From NCBI GenBank assembly GCA_963828075.1, contig CAWHDH010000021.1, positions 3,472,001-3,536,000 on the forward strand: a stretch of 64,000 nucleotides of DNA, read 5' to 3'. Every line of letters begins with the position of its first letter. The stretch's first letter is position 1. The position numbers were made by a program, and so were the translations under genes. Source of the stretch: JACCYI01 sp963828075 (GTDB lineage Bacteria > Actinomycetota > Thermoleophilia > Solirubrobacterales > Solirubrobacteraceae). Below are positions 54,278 through 63,258 of the stretch, piece by piece. The notes under the pieces were generated by a model. The model worked only from the letters and a program-made list of their open reading frames with translations, made no database searches and was not told where the DNA came from.

Positions 54278-54642
54278 CGTCTCGGCTGATCGTCGACGGG
54301 ATGAACGTCATCGGGTCGCGGCCAGACGGCTGGTGGCGCGACCGTCGCGGCGCCATGGCCCGGCTGGCCGTCGCGCTCCGCGGCCTCGACGAGCCGGTGT
54401 GCGTGGTGTTCGACGGCCGGGCGTGGGACGGGGCGCCCGCCGACGGCGACGGGCTGACCGTGCGCTTCGCGCCCGGCGGCCGCGACGCCGCCGACCACGA
54501 GATCGTGCGGCTGGTCGAGGCTGAGCCGGAGCCGGCGTCGCTGCGCGTGGTGACCTCGGACGCCGCGCTTGCGGCGCGCGTGCGGGCACTCGGGGCCGAG
54601 GTGGTGGGGGCGGGTGCGTTCCGCCGGCAACTGGATGAATGA
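54274..54642 (+). CDS. NYN-domain (YacP-like) predicted RNase
   Basis: The 122-aa protein begins VTSRLIVDGMNVIGSRPDGW, the NYN/PIN-like start with the first catalytic Asp and Asn of YacP (Rae1-type) proteins. VCVVFDGRAWDG and RVVTSDAALAARVRALGAEVVG follow, with the further acidic residues. YacP relatives cleave mRNA on the ribosome. In Bacillus yacP lies between rlmB and sigH; here it sits 25 kb away. It is shorter than YacP (about 170 aa). Confidence 0.85.
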   Translation: MTSRLIVDGMNVIGSRPDGWWRDRRGAMARLAVALRGLDEPVCVVFDGRAWDGAPADGDGLTVRFAPGGRDAADHEIVRLVEAEPEPASLRVVTSDAALAARVRALGAEVVGAGAFRRQLDE

Positions 54643-54911
54643 GCGAGGCTCCGCTCCCGGCGGAGGCGGCGATGCCGTTCGTGCCGGACCGCACAGTGAG
54701 GGAGAACCGTCTATGTGTGAACGTACGGGCAGCTTGCCGGGCCTACGGCTCGTCAGCGAGCGTGCTCCGCCTTCCGATGCGCTCCGCCGGCGGGAGCGAG
54801 AGGGGTCGCCGACGCGGAGCAGGCGCGGAACGGCATCATCGAGGCACGACCGGGGAGCGGTGGGACGGCGCTGAGCGCCGGTGATCGAGGGGTGGGCGAA
54901 CCCGTGGAGAA

Positions 54912-55283
54912 GGACGTCAACCGCTCCCATGCTTAGCGCGCTGGCCGCTTGGGGGTGGTTCACGGTCTCTGACGCCGTCAACCACCCCCGTGGTCGCCGC
55001 GCGTGATGAAAGGGGTGGTTGACGGCGCGCTACCGCCCCCGCTGACAGGCGGTAGGAGCGGCCGGTGGCGTCGCTTGGTCGCCCGACCGTGGGTGATGTC
55101 CCGGGAACTGCATCATCGAGTGAGGGTCGGCGGCGGGGGCGGGATCGCGCCGCGCGGAGCCGTCGGCGGACGTCAACCACCCCCGTGTCCGCCTCCACCC
55201 TCCCTTGGGGGTGGTTCACCCCGAATAGTGGGGTCGACCACCCCCATGAGGGGCGGCGGTGGCGCATGGGGGTGGTTGACGTC
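54912..55283. repeat. Cluster of eight alternating inverted copies of a GTCAACCACCCCC-type repeat
   Basis: The 739-bp gap 54643-55381 has no supportable gene. It contains copies of GTCAACCACCCCC or its complement GGGGGTGGTTGAC near 54912-54931 (weak), 54951-54964, 54974-54988, 55012-55026, 55169-55184, 55205-55219, 55233-55245 and 55265-55283. Orientation alternates. Spacings repeat (about 37, 24, 38 and then 37, 26, 33 bp), so the cluster is two four-copy blocks about 256 bp apart. The pair 54974/55012 is a perfect 15-bp inverted repeat, and the pair 55169/55268 a perfect 16-bp one. The flanks 54643-54911 and 55284-55381 show nothing clear. Confidence 0.8.
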
Positions 55284-55381
55284 GCAGCTGACGCCCATAC
55301 CCCCTCTCGGTGACCGCAGTTTGAGACCGCGGGGCCGCCGCAATGAGGCAGAAGCACAGTCCTCGGTAGCCAGGGAAGGGG

Positions 55382-55612
55382 CTACTCGATCGGGTCGCGC
55401 ACCCGCACGCGGGCTGCCGCTACCCGAGCCGCATAGTCCTCGGCGAGCGGGGCCACGAGGTGGCGTTCGAGCATGGCCTCCAAGTCCCACAGCACGCGCT
55501 GTTCGGCCTGATCTGCGACTGCGTGGTCGCCGTCGTTGAAGGTCGCCAGCCACGCGAAGGGGACGAGGGCTTCGTCGCCGCTCAGCCGTAGGTTGAACTC
55601 CGCTTCCGCCAT
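55382..55612 (-). CDS. Small protein of unknown function
   Basis: The 76-aa protein starts MAEAEFNLRLSGDEALVPFA and has a helical, acidic second half (VADQAEQRVLWDLEAMLERHLV). No family was recognised. ATG 55612 was chosen; the frame is open further upstream but overlaps the next small gene. Coding-like composition and lack of alternatives on the other strand support it moderately. Confidence 0.5.
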   Translation of the reverse strand: MAEAEFNLRLSGDEALVPFAWLATFNDGDHAVADQAEQRVLWDLEAMLERHLVAPLAEDYAARVAAARVRVRDPIE

Positions 55613-55622
55613 TGGGTTGAAG

Positions 55623-55829
55623 CTACGGAACGGGGTCCGGCGTTGAACCAGACGCGTTCTCGCGTTTCTCGCGTCGCCATTGATCCACGCCGATCCACAC
55701 CCCCACCGCGGCGCTGATCCAGAACCACGCGCCGAAGTCGAAGGCGAGACCAAGCAGCAGGATCGAGACCGCGAAGACGGCGAAATGCGCCCACCACGGA
55801 AACGCTTGAACGGGCCCATAGACGATCTG
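55623..55829 (-). CDS. Possible two-helix membrane protein, start unresolved
   Basis: The frame encodes two membrane helices (FAVFAVSILLLGLAFDFGAW, then WISAAVGVWIGV) and a charged tail (DQWRREKRENASG), the pattern of 2TM-domain proteins. No ATG, GTG or TTG lies at a sensible place: the frame runs open far upstream into the antisense of the MOSC gene. It may use a rare start or be a decayed gene. Confidence 0.4.
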   Translation of the reverse strand, partial: QIVYGPVQAFPWWAHFAVFAVSILLLGLAFDFGAWFWISAAVGVWIGVDQWRREKRENASGSTPDPVP

Positions 55830-55886
55830 TGCCCGGTTTCCAGGGTCCTCGGAGTGCGCCCGGCCGCTCGTAAGGTGTGAGCGACC

Positions 55887-56525
55887 ATGGCCCGCCTGCT
55901 CTCGGTGAACGTCGGCCGCCCCGAGCAGGTGGCGATGCGGCGTGGCCGGCCGATGATGAGCGCGATCGGCAAGCGCCCGGTGGACGGGCGCGTTCGGGTG
56001 GCCGGGATCAACGTCGAGGGCGACGTGCAGGCTGACCGCCGCGTCCATGGCGGCCCCGACAAGGCCGTCTACGCCTACGCCGTGGAGGACACCGCCTGGT
56101 GGGCGCGCGCGCTCGGCCGCGACCTCGTTCCTGGAGCGTTCGGCGAGAACCTGACGACGGAGGGGGTCGACGTGACCGCCGCCGTGATCGGCGAGCGGTG
56201 GCGGATCGGCGAGGAGCTCGTGCTCGAGGTCTGCCAGCCGCGGCTGCCGTGCGCGAAGCTCGGTATCGCGTTCGGCGACGGCCGGATGGTCCGCCGCTTC
56301 GCGGAGGCGTCGCGGCCGGGCGCCTATCTGCGGATCGTCACCGAGGGCGAGATCGGCGCGGGCGACCCGATCGCGCTCGGCGAGCGCCCCGAGCACGGCG
56401 TCACGGTCGCGATGGTGTCGCGCGCGATCCTGCTCGACGACTCGCTGCTCGCGACCGCGGCGCGGGCGCCGGCGCTGCCCGCCGACCTGGCCGGCTGGAT
56501 GCTCGAGCGCGCGTCAGCGCCGTGA
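55887..56525 (+). CDS. MOSC domain protein (YiiM-like)
   Basis: The 212-aa protein has MARLLSVNVGRPEQVAMRRG, the RRVHGGPDKAVYAYAVED stretch, PGAFGENLTTEGVD and the conserved Cys pair in CQPRLPCAKLG. These are typical of MOSC proteins related to YiiM, which carry molybdenum cofactor and reduce N-hydroxylated compounds. TAAGGT lies 10 nt before ATG 55887. Its end overlaps the convergent PucR gene by 12 bp. Confidence 0.92.
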   Translation: MARLLSVNVGRPEQVAMRRGRPMMSAIGKRPVDGRVRVAGINVEGDVQADRRVHGGPDKAVYAYAVEDTAWWARALGRDLVPGAFGENLTTEGVDVTAAVIGERWRIGEELVLEVCQPRLPCAKLGIAFGDGRMVRRFAEASRPGAYLRIVTEGEIGAGDPIALGERPEHGVTVAMVSRAILLDDSLLATAARAPALPADLAGWMLERASAP

Positions 56526-58037
56526 GCCGGCGACCAGCGCGAGGTAGAGCGCGCTGATCGCGGCCGGCTGTTTGAGCGAGAGGTCGAGCAGGTGCTCGAG
56601 GCGCCCGAGCCGGTAGCGCAGCGTGTTCGGGTGCAGGTGGAGCGCCTCGGCGGTGCGCCCGATGTCCATGTCGTGCTGGAAGTAGGCGACGATCGCGTCG
56701 TTGAGCAGGGGATGGGCCCGCAGCGGCTCGAGCAGACCATCGACCTTGGGCCCGATCCGCTCCGTCGCCGCCTCGCTCAGCAGCAGCGTCCCGAGGTCGA
56801 AGTCCTCGAAGCTGAGCAGCCGCCGGCCCGGCTCGTAGGCCAGCCGCTCGACTGCGATCTCGGCATCGCGCAGCGAGTGGTGGACGTCGGCGAGGTCGTC
56901 GATCGGCCGCCCGACCCCGATGAGCACCGGCTGCTCCTCGAGCGCCGGCCCCACCGCCGCCTGCAACTCGGCATCGCCGCACTGGGCGAGCGCGATGGCC
57001 GCGGCGTCCTTCGCCGCGGCGAGATGCGGCGCGCCGGCGTCGGTGAGCGCGCGCTCGAGCGCCAGGCTGAGTGCCTCGGCATCCACCTCATCCGACTCCC
57101 GCGCCGGCGAGCGCACGAGCACGATCCGGGCCGGCTCGGCGAACGTCAGCCCGAACGACTCGGCGCGCGCCGCCATCGCGTGCGCCTCGGCCGGGTCCGC
57201 CGGCGGGCCCTGCAGCGCGTCGAGGAGCAGCGAGCTGCGGATCGCGCGCTCCTGGTCGCGGGCCACGTCGCCGAGCCGGCGGATGGCGGCGAGGAGCGGC
57301 ACGCTCGCCTGCGCGGCCGGCCGGGTGAGCTTGTTGACAAAGCCGGTGCGCGGGCTCGTGACCGCCAGCCATCGCGCCGGGCGCCCGGGTGACGTCACGA
57401 TCGGCATCGCGACCGTGTGCCAGCCGCCGGCGTCGAACTCCTGGACGGTCTCCTCGCCCGCGTCGATCTCGCTCCAGAGCCCTTCGGCGGGCGCCGGGCC
57501 GGTCGCTCGCTCGACCGCGCCGCCGGGGTCGAAGATGAGGATCCGCGCGTCGACGAGCTTGGACAGCCGGGCGATCACCGCCTGCTCGGGCTGGTCCTCC
57601 TGCAGCGCGTCCATCAGGTAGCGCTGCATCGACGACAGCCGCTGATAGGTGACGAGATCGCCGCTCATCAGGCAGCGGTTCACCGCGCTGACGATGTTCC
57701 GGAACGGGGTGGCGGGGGAGACCGCGAAGACGGGGAACGACCGCGAGCGCGCCTCGGCGAGCAGTGCCGACGGGACGTGCTCGAACACCGGCTCGATCCC
57801 GAAGCCGAGCGCCGTGGCGCCGGCGCTGTCGAGCTCCGCGACCAGCTCGCGCTGGGCCTTGCGGCTGCCCCGCAGCCGCGGCCCGGCGCTCAGCAGGATC
57901 CAGTCACGCGCGATGAAGCGCGTCGGCGACTCGAGCTCGACGGCGTGCGCGCCGGCGATCGGCCGGCGCAGCGCCTCGTCGCCGCCGCTGAGCAGCTCGA
58001 GCGCCAGCTCCTCCTGTCCCAGCAGATCGCCCAGCAC
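56514..58037 (-). CDS. PucR/CdaR family transcriptional regulator
   Basis: The 507-aa protein has an N-terminal PucR sensory domain (residues 1-120), a middle GGDEF-like domain (about 280-410) and the C-terminal PucR-type HTH (DIGRTAEALHLHPNTLRYRL, then GRLEHLLDLSL). The family controls purine, amino-acid and amine catabolism. It is the last gene on the strand of the downstream-facing catabolic block and probably controls it. The start is GTG 58037; the domain may begin a few codons earlier, where no standard start exists. Confidence 0.92.
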   Translation of the reverse strand: MLGDLLGQEELALELLSGGDEALRRPIAGAHAVELESPTRFIARDWILLSAGPRLRGSRKAQRELVAELDSAGATALGFGIEPVFEHVPSALLAEARSRSFPVFAVSPATPFRNIVSAVNRCLMSGDLVTYQRLSSMQRYLMDALQEDQPEQAVIARLSKLVDARILIFDPGGAVERATGPAPAEGLWSEIDAGEETVQEFDAGGWHTVAMPIVTSPGRPARWLAVTSPRTGFVNKLTRPAAQASVPLLAAIRRLGDVARDQERAIRSSLLLDALQGPPADPAEAHAMAARAESFGLTFAEPARIVLVRSPARESDEVDAEALSLALERALTDAGAPHLAAAKDAAAIALAQCGDAELQAAVGPALEEQPVLIGVGRPIDDLADVHHSLRDAEIAVERLAYEPGRRLLSFEDFDLGTLLLSEAATERIGPKVDGLLEPLRAHPLLNDAIVAYFQHDMDIGRTAEALHLHPNTLRYRLGRLEHLLDLSLKQPAAISALYLALVAGSRR

Positions 58038-58105
58038 GAATCCGGGTTCGGTGACGCTGATGGCAGGCCCTCCTCGGCGCGAGTGTATAGCTCAGCCGCG
58101 GAGCG

Positions 58106-59757
58106 TCAGCCCTCCAAGTGCGTCGGCGCGAACATGCGCAGGTGGGTCGGGAGCACCACGACCGCCGGCCCGTCCACGGAGAGCGCCCACGCGAGATCCT
58201 CGCCGAGCCGCTCGGGCGCCGACACGTGCACCGGCACACCGAATCCCCTGCACACGGCCGCGAAATCGGGCTGGGTGATGTCGACCGCGAAGGTGGCGCC
58301 GAACGCGTCCTGCTGGTACTCGCGCAGGATCCCGTACCCGCCGTCGTCGACGATCAGCAGCTTCGCCGCGAGCCCGGCGTGGCGGGCGCTGGCCAGCTCC
58401 TGCAACCCGTACAGAGAGCCGCCGTCGCCGACCACCGCGAGCACGGGCGTGTCGCCGAGCGCCGCCTTGGCGCCGATCGCCGCCGGCCACGCGTAGCCGA
58501 GCCCACCGGACGCCTGCGCCGACAAGAAGCGCCGCGGCGCGCCCGCCTCGAAGTCGTTCCACGCCCAGTAACCGAGGATCGTCATGTCCCACGCGCAGGC
58601 CGCGTCGGCCGGGAGCGCCGCGCGGATCGTGCGCAGGAGCCCACGCTCGAGCTTGTGTCCCTGCGGTGCCAGGCGCGCCTCGACCGCCGCACGCACTTCC
58701 GCCACGCGCGCCTCGACGACGACGTCGGCGGGCCGTCCGGGGACGCGCTCGCCGAGCTCGGCGAGCACCGCCTTCGCGTCGCCGACGACGCCGAGCGCGG
58801 GATGGTTGGCGCCGATCTTCTCGGGGTCGGCGTCCACCTGAACGATGCGGCCGCGCGGCTTCAGCGTGAAGTAGTTCGAGCTCAGCTCGCCGATGCCCGT
58901 GCCGACGCAGAGGAGCACGTCGGCGTCGGCCAGCAGCTCCATGACGTGGGCGTCCTCGAGAAACGCGCCGCAGGCGAGCACGTGGTCGTCGGGGAACGCG
59001 CCACGGCCGCCGAACGTCTCGGCCACCGGGGCGCGCAGCTTCTCGGCCAGGACCAGGAGCTCCTCCCACGCGCCGCTGCGCACCACCCCGCCGCCGGCCA
59101 GGATCGCCGGGCGCTCGGCGCCGGCCAGTGCCTCGGCCGCCGCTTCGAGCACGCTCGGGCGAGGCACGACCGCCGCGGGGGAGCCGTCGAGGCTGTCGAC
59201 CACCGGCACGTCGGTCTCGCCGAGCAGGACGTCCTGCGGGATCTCGAGGAACACGGGCCCGCTCGGCGCGGTCGACGCGATCCGCCACGCCTCCTCGAGC
59301 ATGCCCGGGATCGCCGCCGCGCTCGGCACCGTGACCGCGTGCTTGACGACGTGGCGGAACGACGCGATCTGGTCGCGCAGCTCGTGCAGGTGGCCGTGGC
59401 GGCGGCCGATGCCCTCGCTCGGGATGTGGCTCGAGATGGCGACGACGGGGATGCTCGCCCCGTCGGCCTCCATGAGCGCGGCGAGCGAGATCAGCGCGCC
59501 GGGCCCGGTCGAGAGCAGCAGCGGCGCGGGCCGCCCGCTGACGCGGGCGTAGCCGTCGGCGGCGAAGCCGGCGCTCAGCTCCGTGCGCAGGCCGACGTAG
59601 CGCATGTCGGAGCGCCGCAGCGCCTCGAACAGCCCGAGCGCGTGCTGGCCGGGGATGCCGAAGCAGGTGTCGGCGCCGAGCGCGCGGAGCGACTCGATGA
59701 CGACGTCGCCGCCGATCCGCGCGGTCGTGCCCACGGGGGCCTCCGTCGTGGTCGTCG

Positions 59758-59761
<4 letters not shown>
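58106..59761 (-). CDS. Thiamine-pyrophosphate-dependent enzyme (acetolactate synthase/2-ketoarginine decarboxylase-like)
   Basis: The 551-aa protein has the three-domain POX/ALS architecture. The catalytic Glu is in LRTELSAGFAADGYAR, the central FAD/Rossmann-like domain is near 190-330 and the TPP motif GDGGSLYGLQEL...N-equivalent near 430-460. The sequence cannot fix the substrate. With an agmatinase-family enzyme and an amino-acid transporter in the same operon, a 2-ketoarginine decarboxylase (AruI-like) is the most economical guess. ATG 59761 overlaps the ABC ATPase stop (ATGA). Confidence 0.88.
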
Positions 59762-60520
<759 letters not shown>

Positions 60521-60531
<11 letters not shown>

Positions 60532-61261
60532 CGTGTACCACCGGGATCGGGAGGGGAGCGGCTGTGGCAGGGGCCTGCCGGCCGCGGGACGTCCAGGAGA
60601 ACTTCCGCTCGAGTCGTGACTGCAGGACCATCAGGACGCTGACGAGCACGAGGTAGTAGACCGCCGCCGCCGCGTAGAGCTCGGCGAACTTGAACGAGAC
60701 CGACACCACCTGGTTGGTGACCGTCAGCAGCTCGTTGAGCGAGATGACCGACGCGAGGCTGGTCAGCTTGAGCAGCGTGATGAACTCGTTCGTCGTCGGC
60801 GGGATCATCGTGCGGATCGCCTGCGGGGCGATGATCTTCGCGAAGGTCTGGAAGGGCTTCATGCCCAGCGCCTTCGCGGCGAGCCGCTGGCCCGAGTCCA
60901 CCGAGTTCAGGCCCGACCGCGTGATCTCGGCCATGTAGGCGCCCTCGTGCAGCGACAGGGCCACGAGCGCCGCGATGAACGGTGTGAACCACTCGGACTT
61001 GAGCGTCGGGAACAGCTGCGGCAGGGCGTTCCAGACGAACAGCAGCTGGAGCAGCAGCGGGGTGGCGCGGAAGAACCACAGGTAGAAGACGGTGCCGCCG
61101 CGCAGGACCCGCGAGTTGCTGGTGCGCGCGAGCGCCAGCCCGACGCCGATCAGCAGGGCGAACACCTGCGAGACCAGCGCCAGGGCGAGCGTGATGAGCG
61201 CACCGTCTCTGAGCGCGTCCGACGTCAGCGCGTCGACGAAGATGTTGGTGTCGAAGGACAT
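60521..61261 (-). CDS. Polar amino-acid ABC transporter permease
   Basis: The 246-aa protein has the HisM/GlnP fold with five membrane helices, the FYLWFFRATPLLLQLLFVW segment and the EAA motif AAKALGMKPFQTFAKIIAPQ. One permease gene is present, so it probably forms a homodimer. ATG 61261 lies 27 bp after the binding-protein gene. Confidence 0.94.
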
Positions 61262-61288
61262 GGTGACCTCCAGGTGGGAGTCCAGCCG

Positions 61289-62167
61289 CTAGGGCTGGAC
61301 GCCCTCCTCCGGGAGCTTGTGCTTGGCGGCCAGCTCGGCGAGCGTGCCGTCGTCGCGGAGCTTGGTCAGCGCCGACTCGATGGCCTTGCCGAGCTCCGTG
61401 TCGTCCTTGCGGTAGTAGGCGCCGAACTCGTCGCTGGCGGGGTAGCGGTGGCCGACCTCGAAGCTGTCGGCCTGCGTCGACATCCGGTACGCCGCCTCGG
61501 TGTCCTGGGTCAGCGCCGCGTCGGCGCGGCCGACCACGAGCTGCTGGACCGCGTCGGACGCCTTCGGGTACGTCTGAAGGCGCAGCTTGGGCTTGCCGGC
61601 GGCGACGAGGTCGGCGCTGAGCTTCTTCAGCGATTTCGCGTACTCGGTGCCCGACTGCGTGACCACCGTCTTGCCGGCGAGGTCGTCCGGGCCCTTGATG
61701 CCGGCGGGGTTGCCCTTCTTGACCAGCAGCACGCGGCTCGAGCGCAGGTAGGTCACGGCCGGGAAGCTCTTGGTGCGCTCCTCGGTGACGAACAGGCCGC
61801 TGGCGACGACGTCGCACCGGCCGCCCGACAGCGAGGGGAGCAGGCCGTCGAACGCGGTCGGGGTGAACTCCGCCTTGACGTCCATGGCGCCGGCGACGGC
61901 GGTCATGAGGTCGACGTCGAACCCGATCGGCTTCTTGGTGTTCGAGCCCTCGTAGTACTCCATGGGCGGGAACGAGACGTCCATGCAGGTCGTGAGCTTG
62001 CCCTGCTTCTTGACCGCCGCGGGGGCGGGGACGCTGACGTTGGTGTCCTCGGCCTTGGTGGGCTCGTTGGAGTCCACGGCCTGGTCGACCGAGTTCTCGC
62101 CGCAGGCGGCCACGCCGAAGGCGAGGAGCACCGCGACGGCCGGCACCCTGAATGTGCGCTTGTTCAT
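61289..62167 (-). CDS. Amino-acid ABC transporter substrate-binding lipoprotein
   Basis: The 292-aa protein has a lipobox (LLAFGVAAC), a short spacer and a family 3 binding domain (LTTCMDVSFPPMEYYEGSN, GFDVDLMTAVAGAMDVKAEF, VTQSGTEYAKSLKKLS). The ligand is a polar amino acid or related amine; Asp/Glu residues near the pocket would fit a cationic ligand, but this is inference. ATG 62167 overlaps the ureohydrolase stop (ATGA). Confidence 0.93.
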   Translation of the reverse strand: MNKRTFRVPAVAVLLAFGVAACGENSVDQAVDSNEPTKAEDTNVSVPAPAAVKKQGKLTTCMDVSFPPMEYYEGSNTKKPIGFDVDLMTAVAGAMDVKAEFTPTAFDGLLPSLSGGRCDVVASGLFVTEERTKSFPAVTYLRSSRVLLVKKGNPAGIKGPDDLAGKTVVTQSGTEYAKSLKKLSADLVAAGKPKLRLQTYPKASDAVQQLVVGRADAALTQDTEAAYRMSTQADSFEVGHRYPASDEFGAYYRKDDTELGKAIESALTKLRDDGTLAELAAKHKLPEEGVQP

Positions 62168-63219
62168 GACTGGGCTCCCTTGGTTGTGGCGATGGCTCGC
62201 AGAGCGAGGAACTCGTAGGCGACGTTGGCGGCGATCAGCGCGGTGACCTGACCGGCGCTGTCGTACGGGGGCGAGACTTCGACGACGTCGAAGCCGCGGA
62301 AGTCGATGCCGGCCAGGGACCGCACGAAGGCGAGGGCCTCCGGGCCGCTCAGTCCGCCGACCTCCGGCGTGCCGGTGCCCGGCGCGTAGGCGGGGTCGAT
62401 CACGTCGATGTCGAAGGAGAGGTACGGCGGCGCGTCGCCGAGCCGGTCGCGGACGATGTGCCCGAACTCGGCGGGCGACAGGCGGCGCAGGTCGTCGCCC
62501 TGGATGACCTCGAAGCCCATCTCGCGCGGGACCGCGAGGTCCTCGGGGCCGTAGAGCGACCCGCGCATCCCGGCCATCACGGACCGCTCCGGCGCGATCA
62601 GGCCCTCCTCGAGGGCGCGCTTGAAGACGGTGCCGTGGAAGAACGTCTCGCCGTAGTACTGCTCCCACGTGTCGGCGTGCGCGTCGAGCAGGATGAGGCC
62701 GACCGGCCCGTGGACGGCGGCCTGGGCGCGCAGCGCGCCGAGCACGATCGAGTGATCGCCGCCGAGCGTGATCGGCGTGACGCCGGCGGCCAGCACCTCG
62801 CCGAGGCCCTCGGCGATCTGCTCGGTCGTGCGGGCGCCGTTGCCCGGGGTGACGGCGATGTCGCCGTGGTCGATCACCGACTGGCCCGCGAACACGGCGA
62901 CGTCGAGCACCGGGTGGTACGGGCGCAGCAGCATCGAGCCGGCGCGGATGGCCTCCGGTCCGAAGCGGGCGCCGGCGCGGTAGCTCGTGGCGGTGTCGAA
63001 CGGCACGCCGACGACGGCGACGTCGACGTCCTCGAGGTCGGTCACATAGGGGCAGCGGGCGAACGTCTTGATGCCGGTGTAGCGCGGCGCGAGGGATGCG
63101 TCGGCGGGGCTGTAGCGGGGTGCTGCGGCGGGCTCTGGCAACGGTGGCTCCGGGTCTCGGGTCTCGGTCGGCAACTCGACCGCCCATTGGTTGTCCCATG
63201 CCGGACGCCCCGCGGCCAT
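62164..63219 (-). CDS. Agmatinase-family ureohydrolase (agmatinase or guanidinobutyrase-like)
   Basis: The 351-aa protein has all manganese ligands of the arginase superfamily: His in GGDHSIV, Asp/His/Asp in LLDAHADT, and the two Asp of SFDIDVIDPA. It releases urea from a guanidino compound. The N-terminal 50 residues are an extra segment. ATG 63219 follows GGGAG. The operon context with a TPP decarboxylase-type enzyme favours 4-guanidinobutyrate over agmatine, but this is unproven. Confidence 0.92.
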   Translation of the reverse strand: MAAGRPAWDNQWAVELPTETRDPEPPLPEPAAAPRYSPADASLAPRYTGIKTFARCPYVTDLEDVDVAVVGVPFDTATSYRAGARFGPEAIRAGSMLLRPYHPVLDVAVFAGQSVIDHGDIAVTPGNGARTTEQIAEGLGEVLAAGVTPITLGGDHSIVLGALRAQAAVHGPVGLILLDAHADTWEQYYGETFFHGTVFKRALEEGLIAPERSVMAGMRGSLYGPEDLAVPREMGFEVIQGDDLRRLSPAEFGHIVRDRLGDAPPYLSFDIDVIDPAYAPGTGTPEVGGLSGPEALAFVRSLAGIDFRGFDVVEVSPPYDSAGQVTALIAANVAYEFLALRAIATTKGAQS

Positions 63220-63258
63220 AGTGGGATCTCCCAACCTGCCCTGTCAGGTTCGTGACCG

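Noticed and set aside
54569..54884. Open frames of 80-100 codons in the gap before the repeat cluster
   Set aside because: Arg/Ser/Gly-rich, overlapping each other on one strand, without ribosome sites or recognisable motifs. They look like chance frames in GC-rich DNA.
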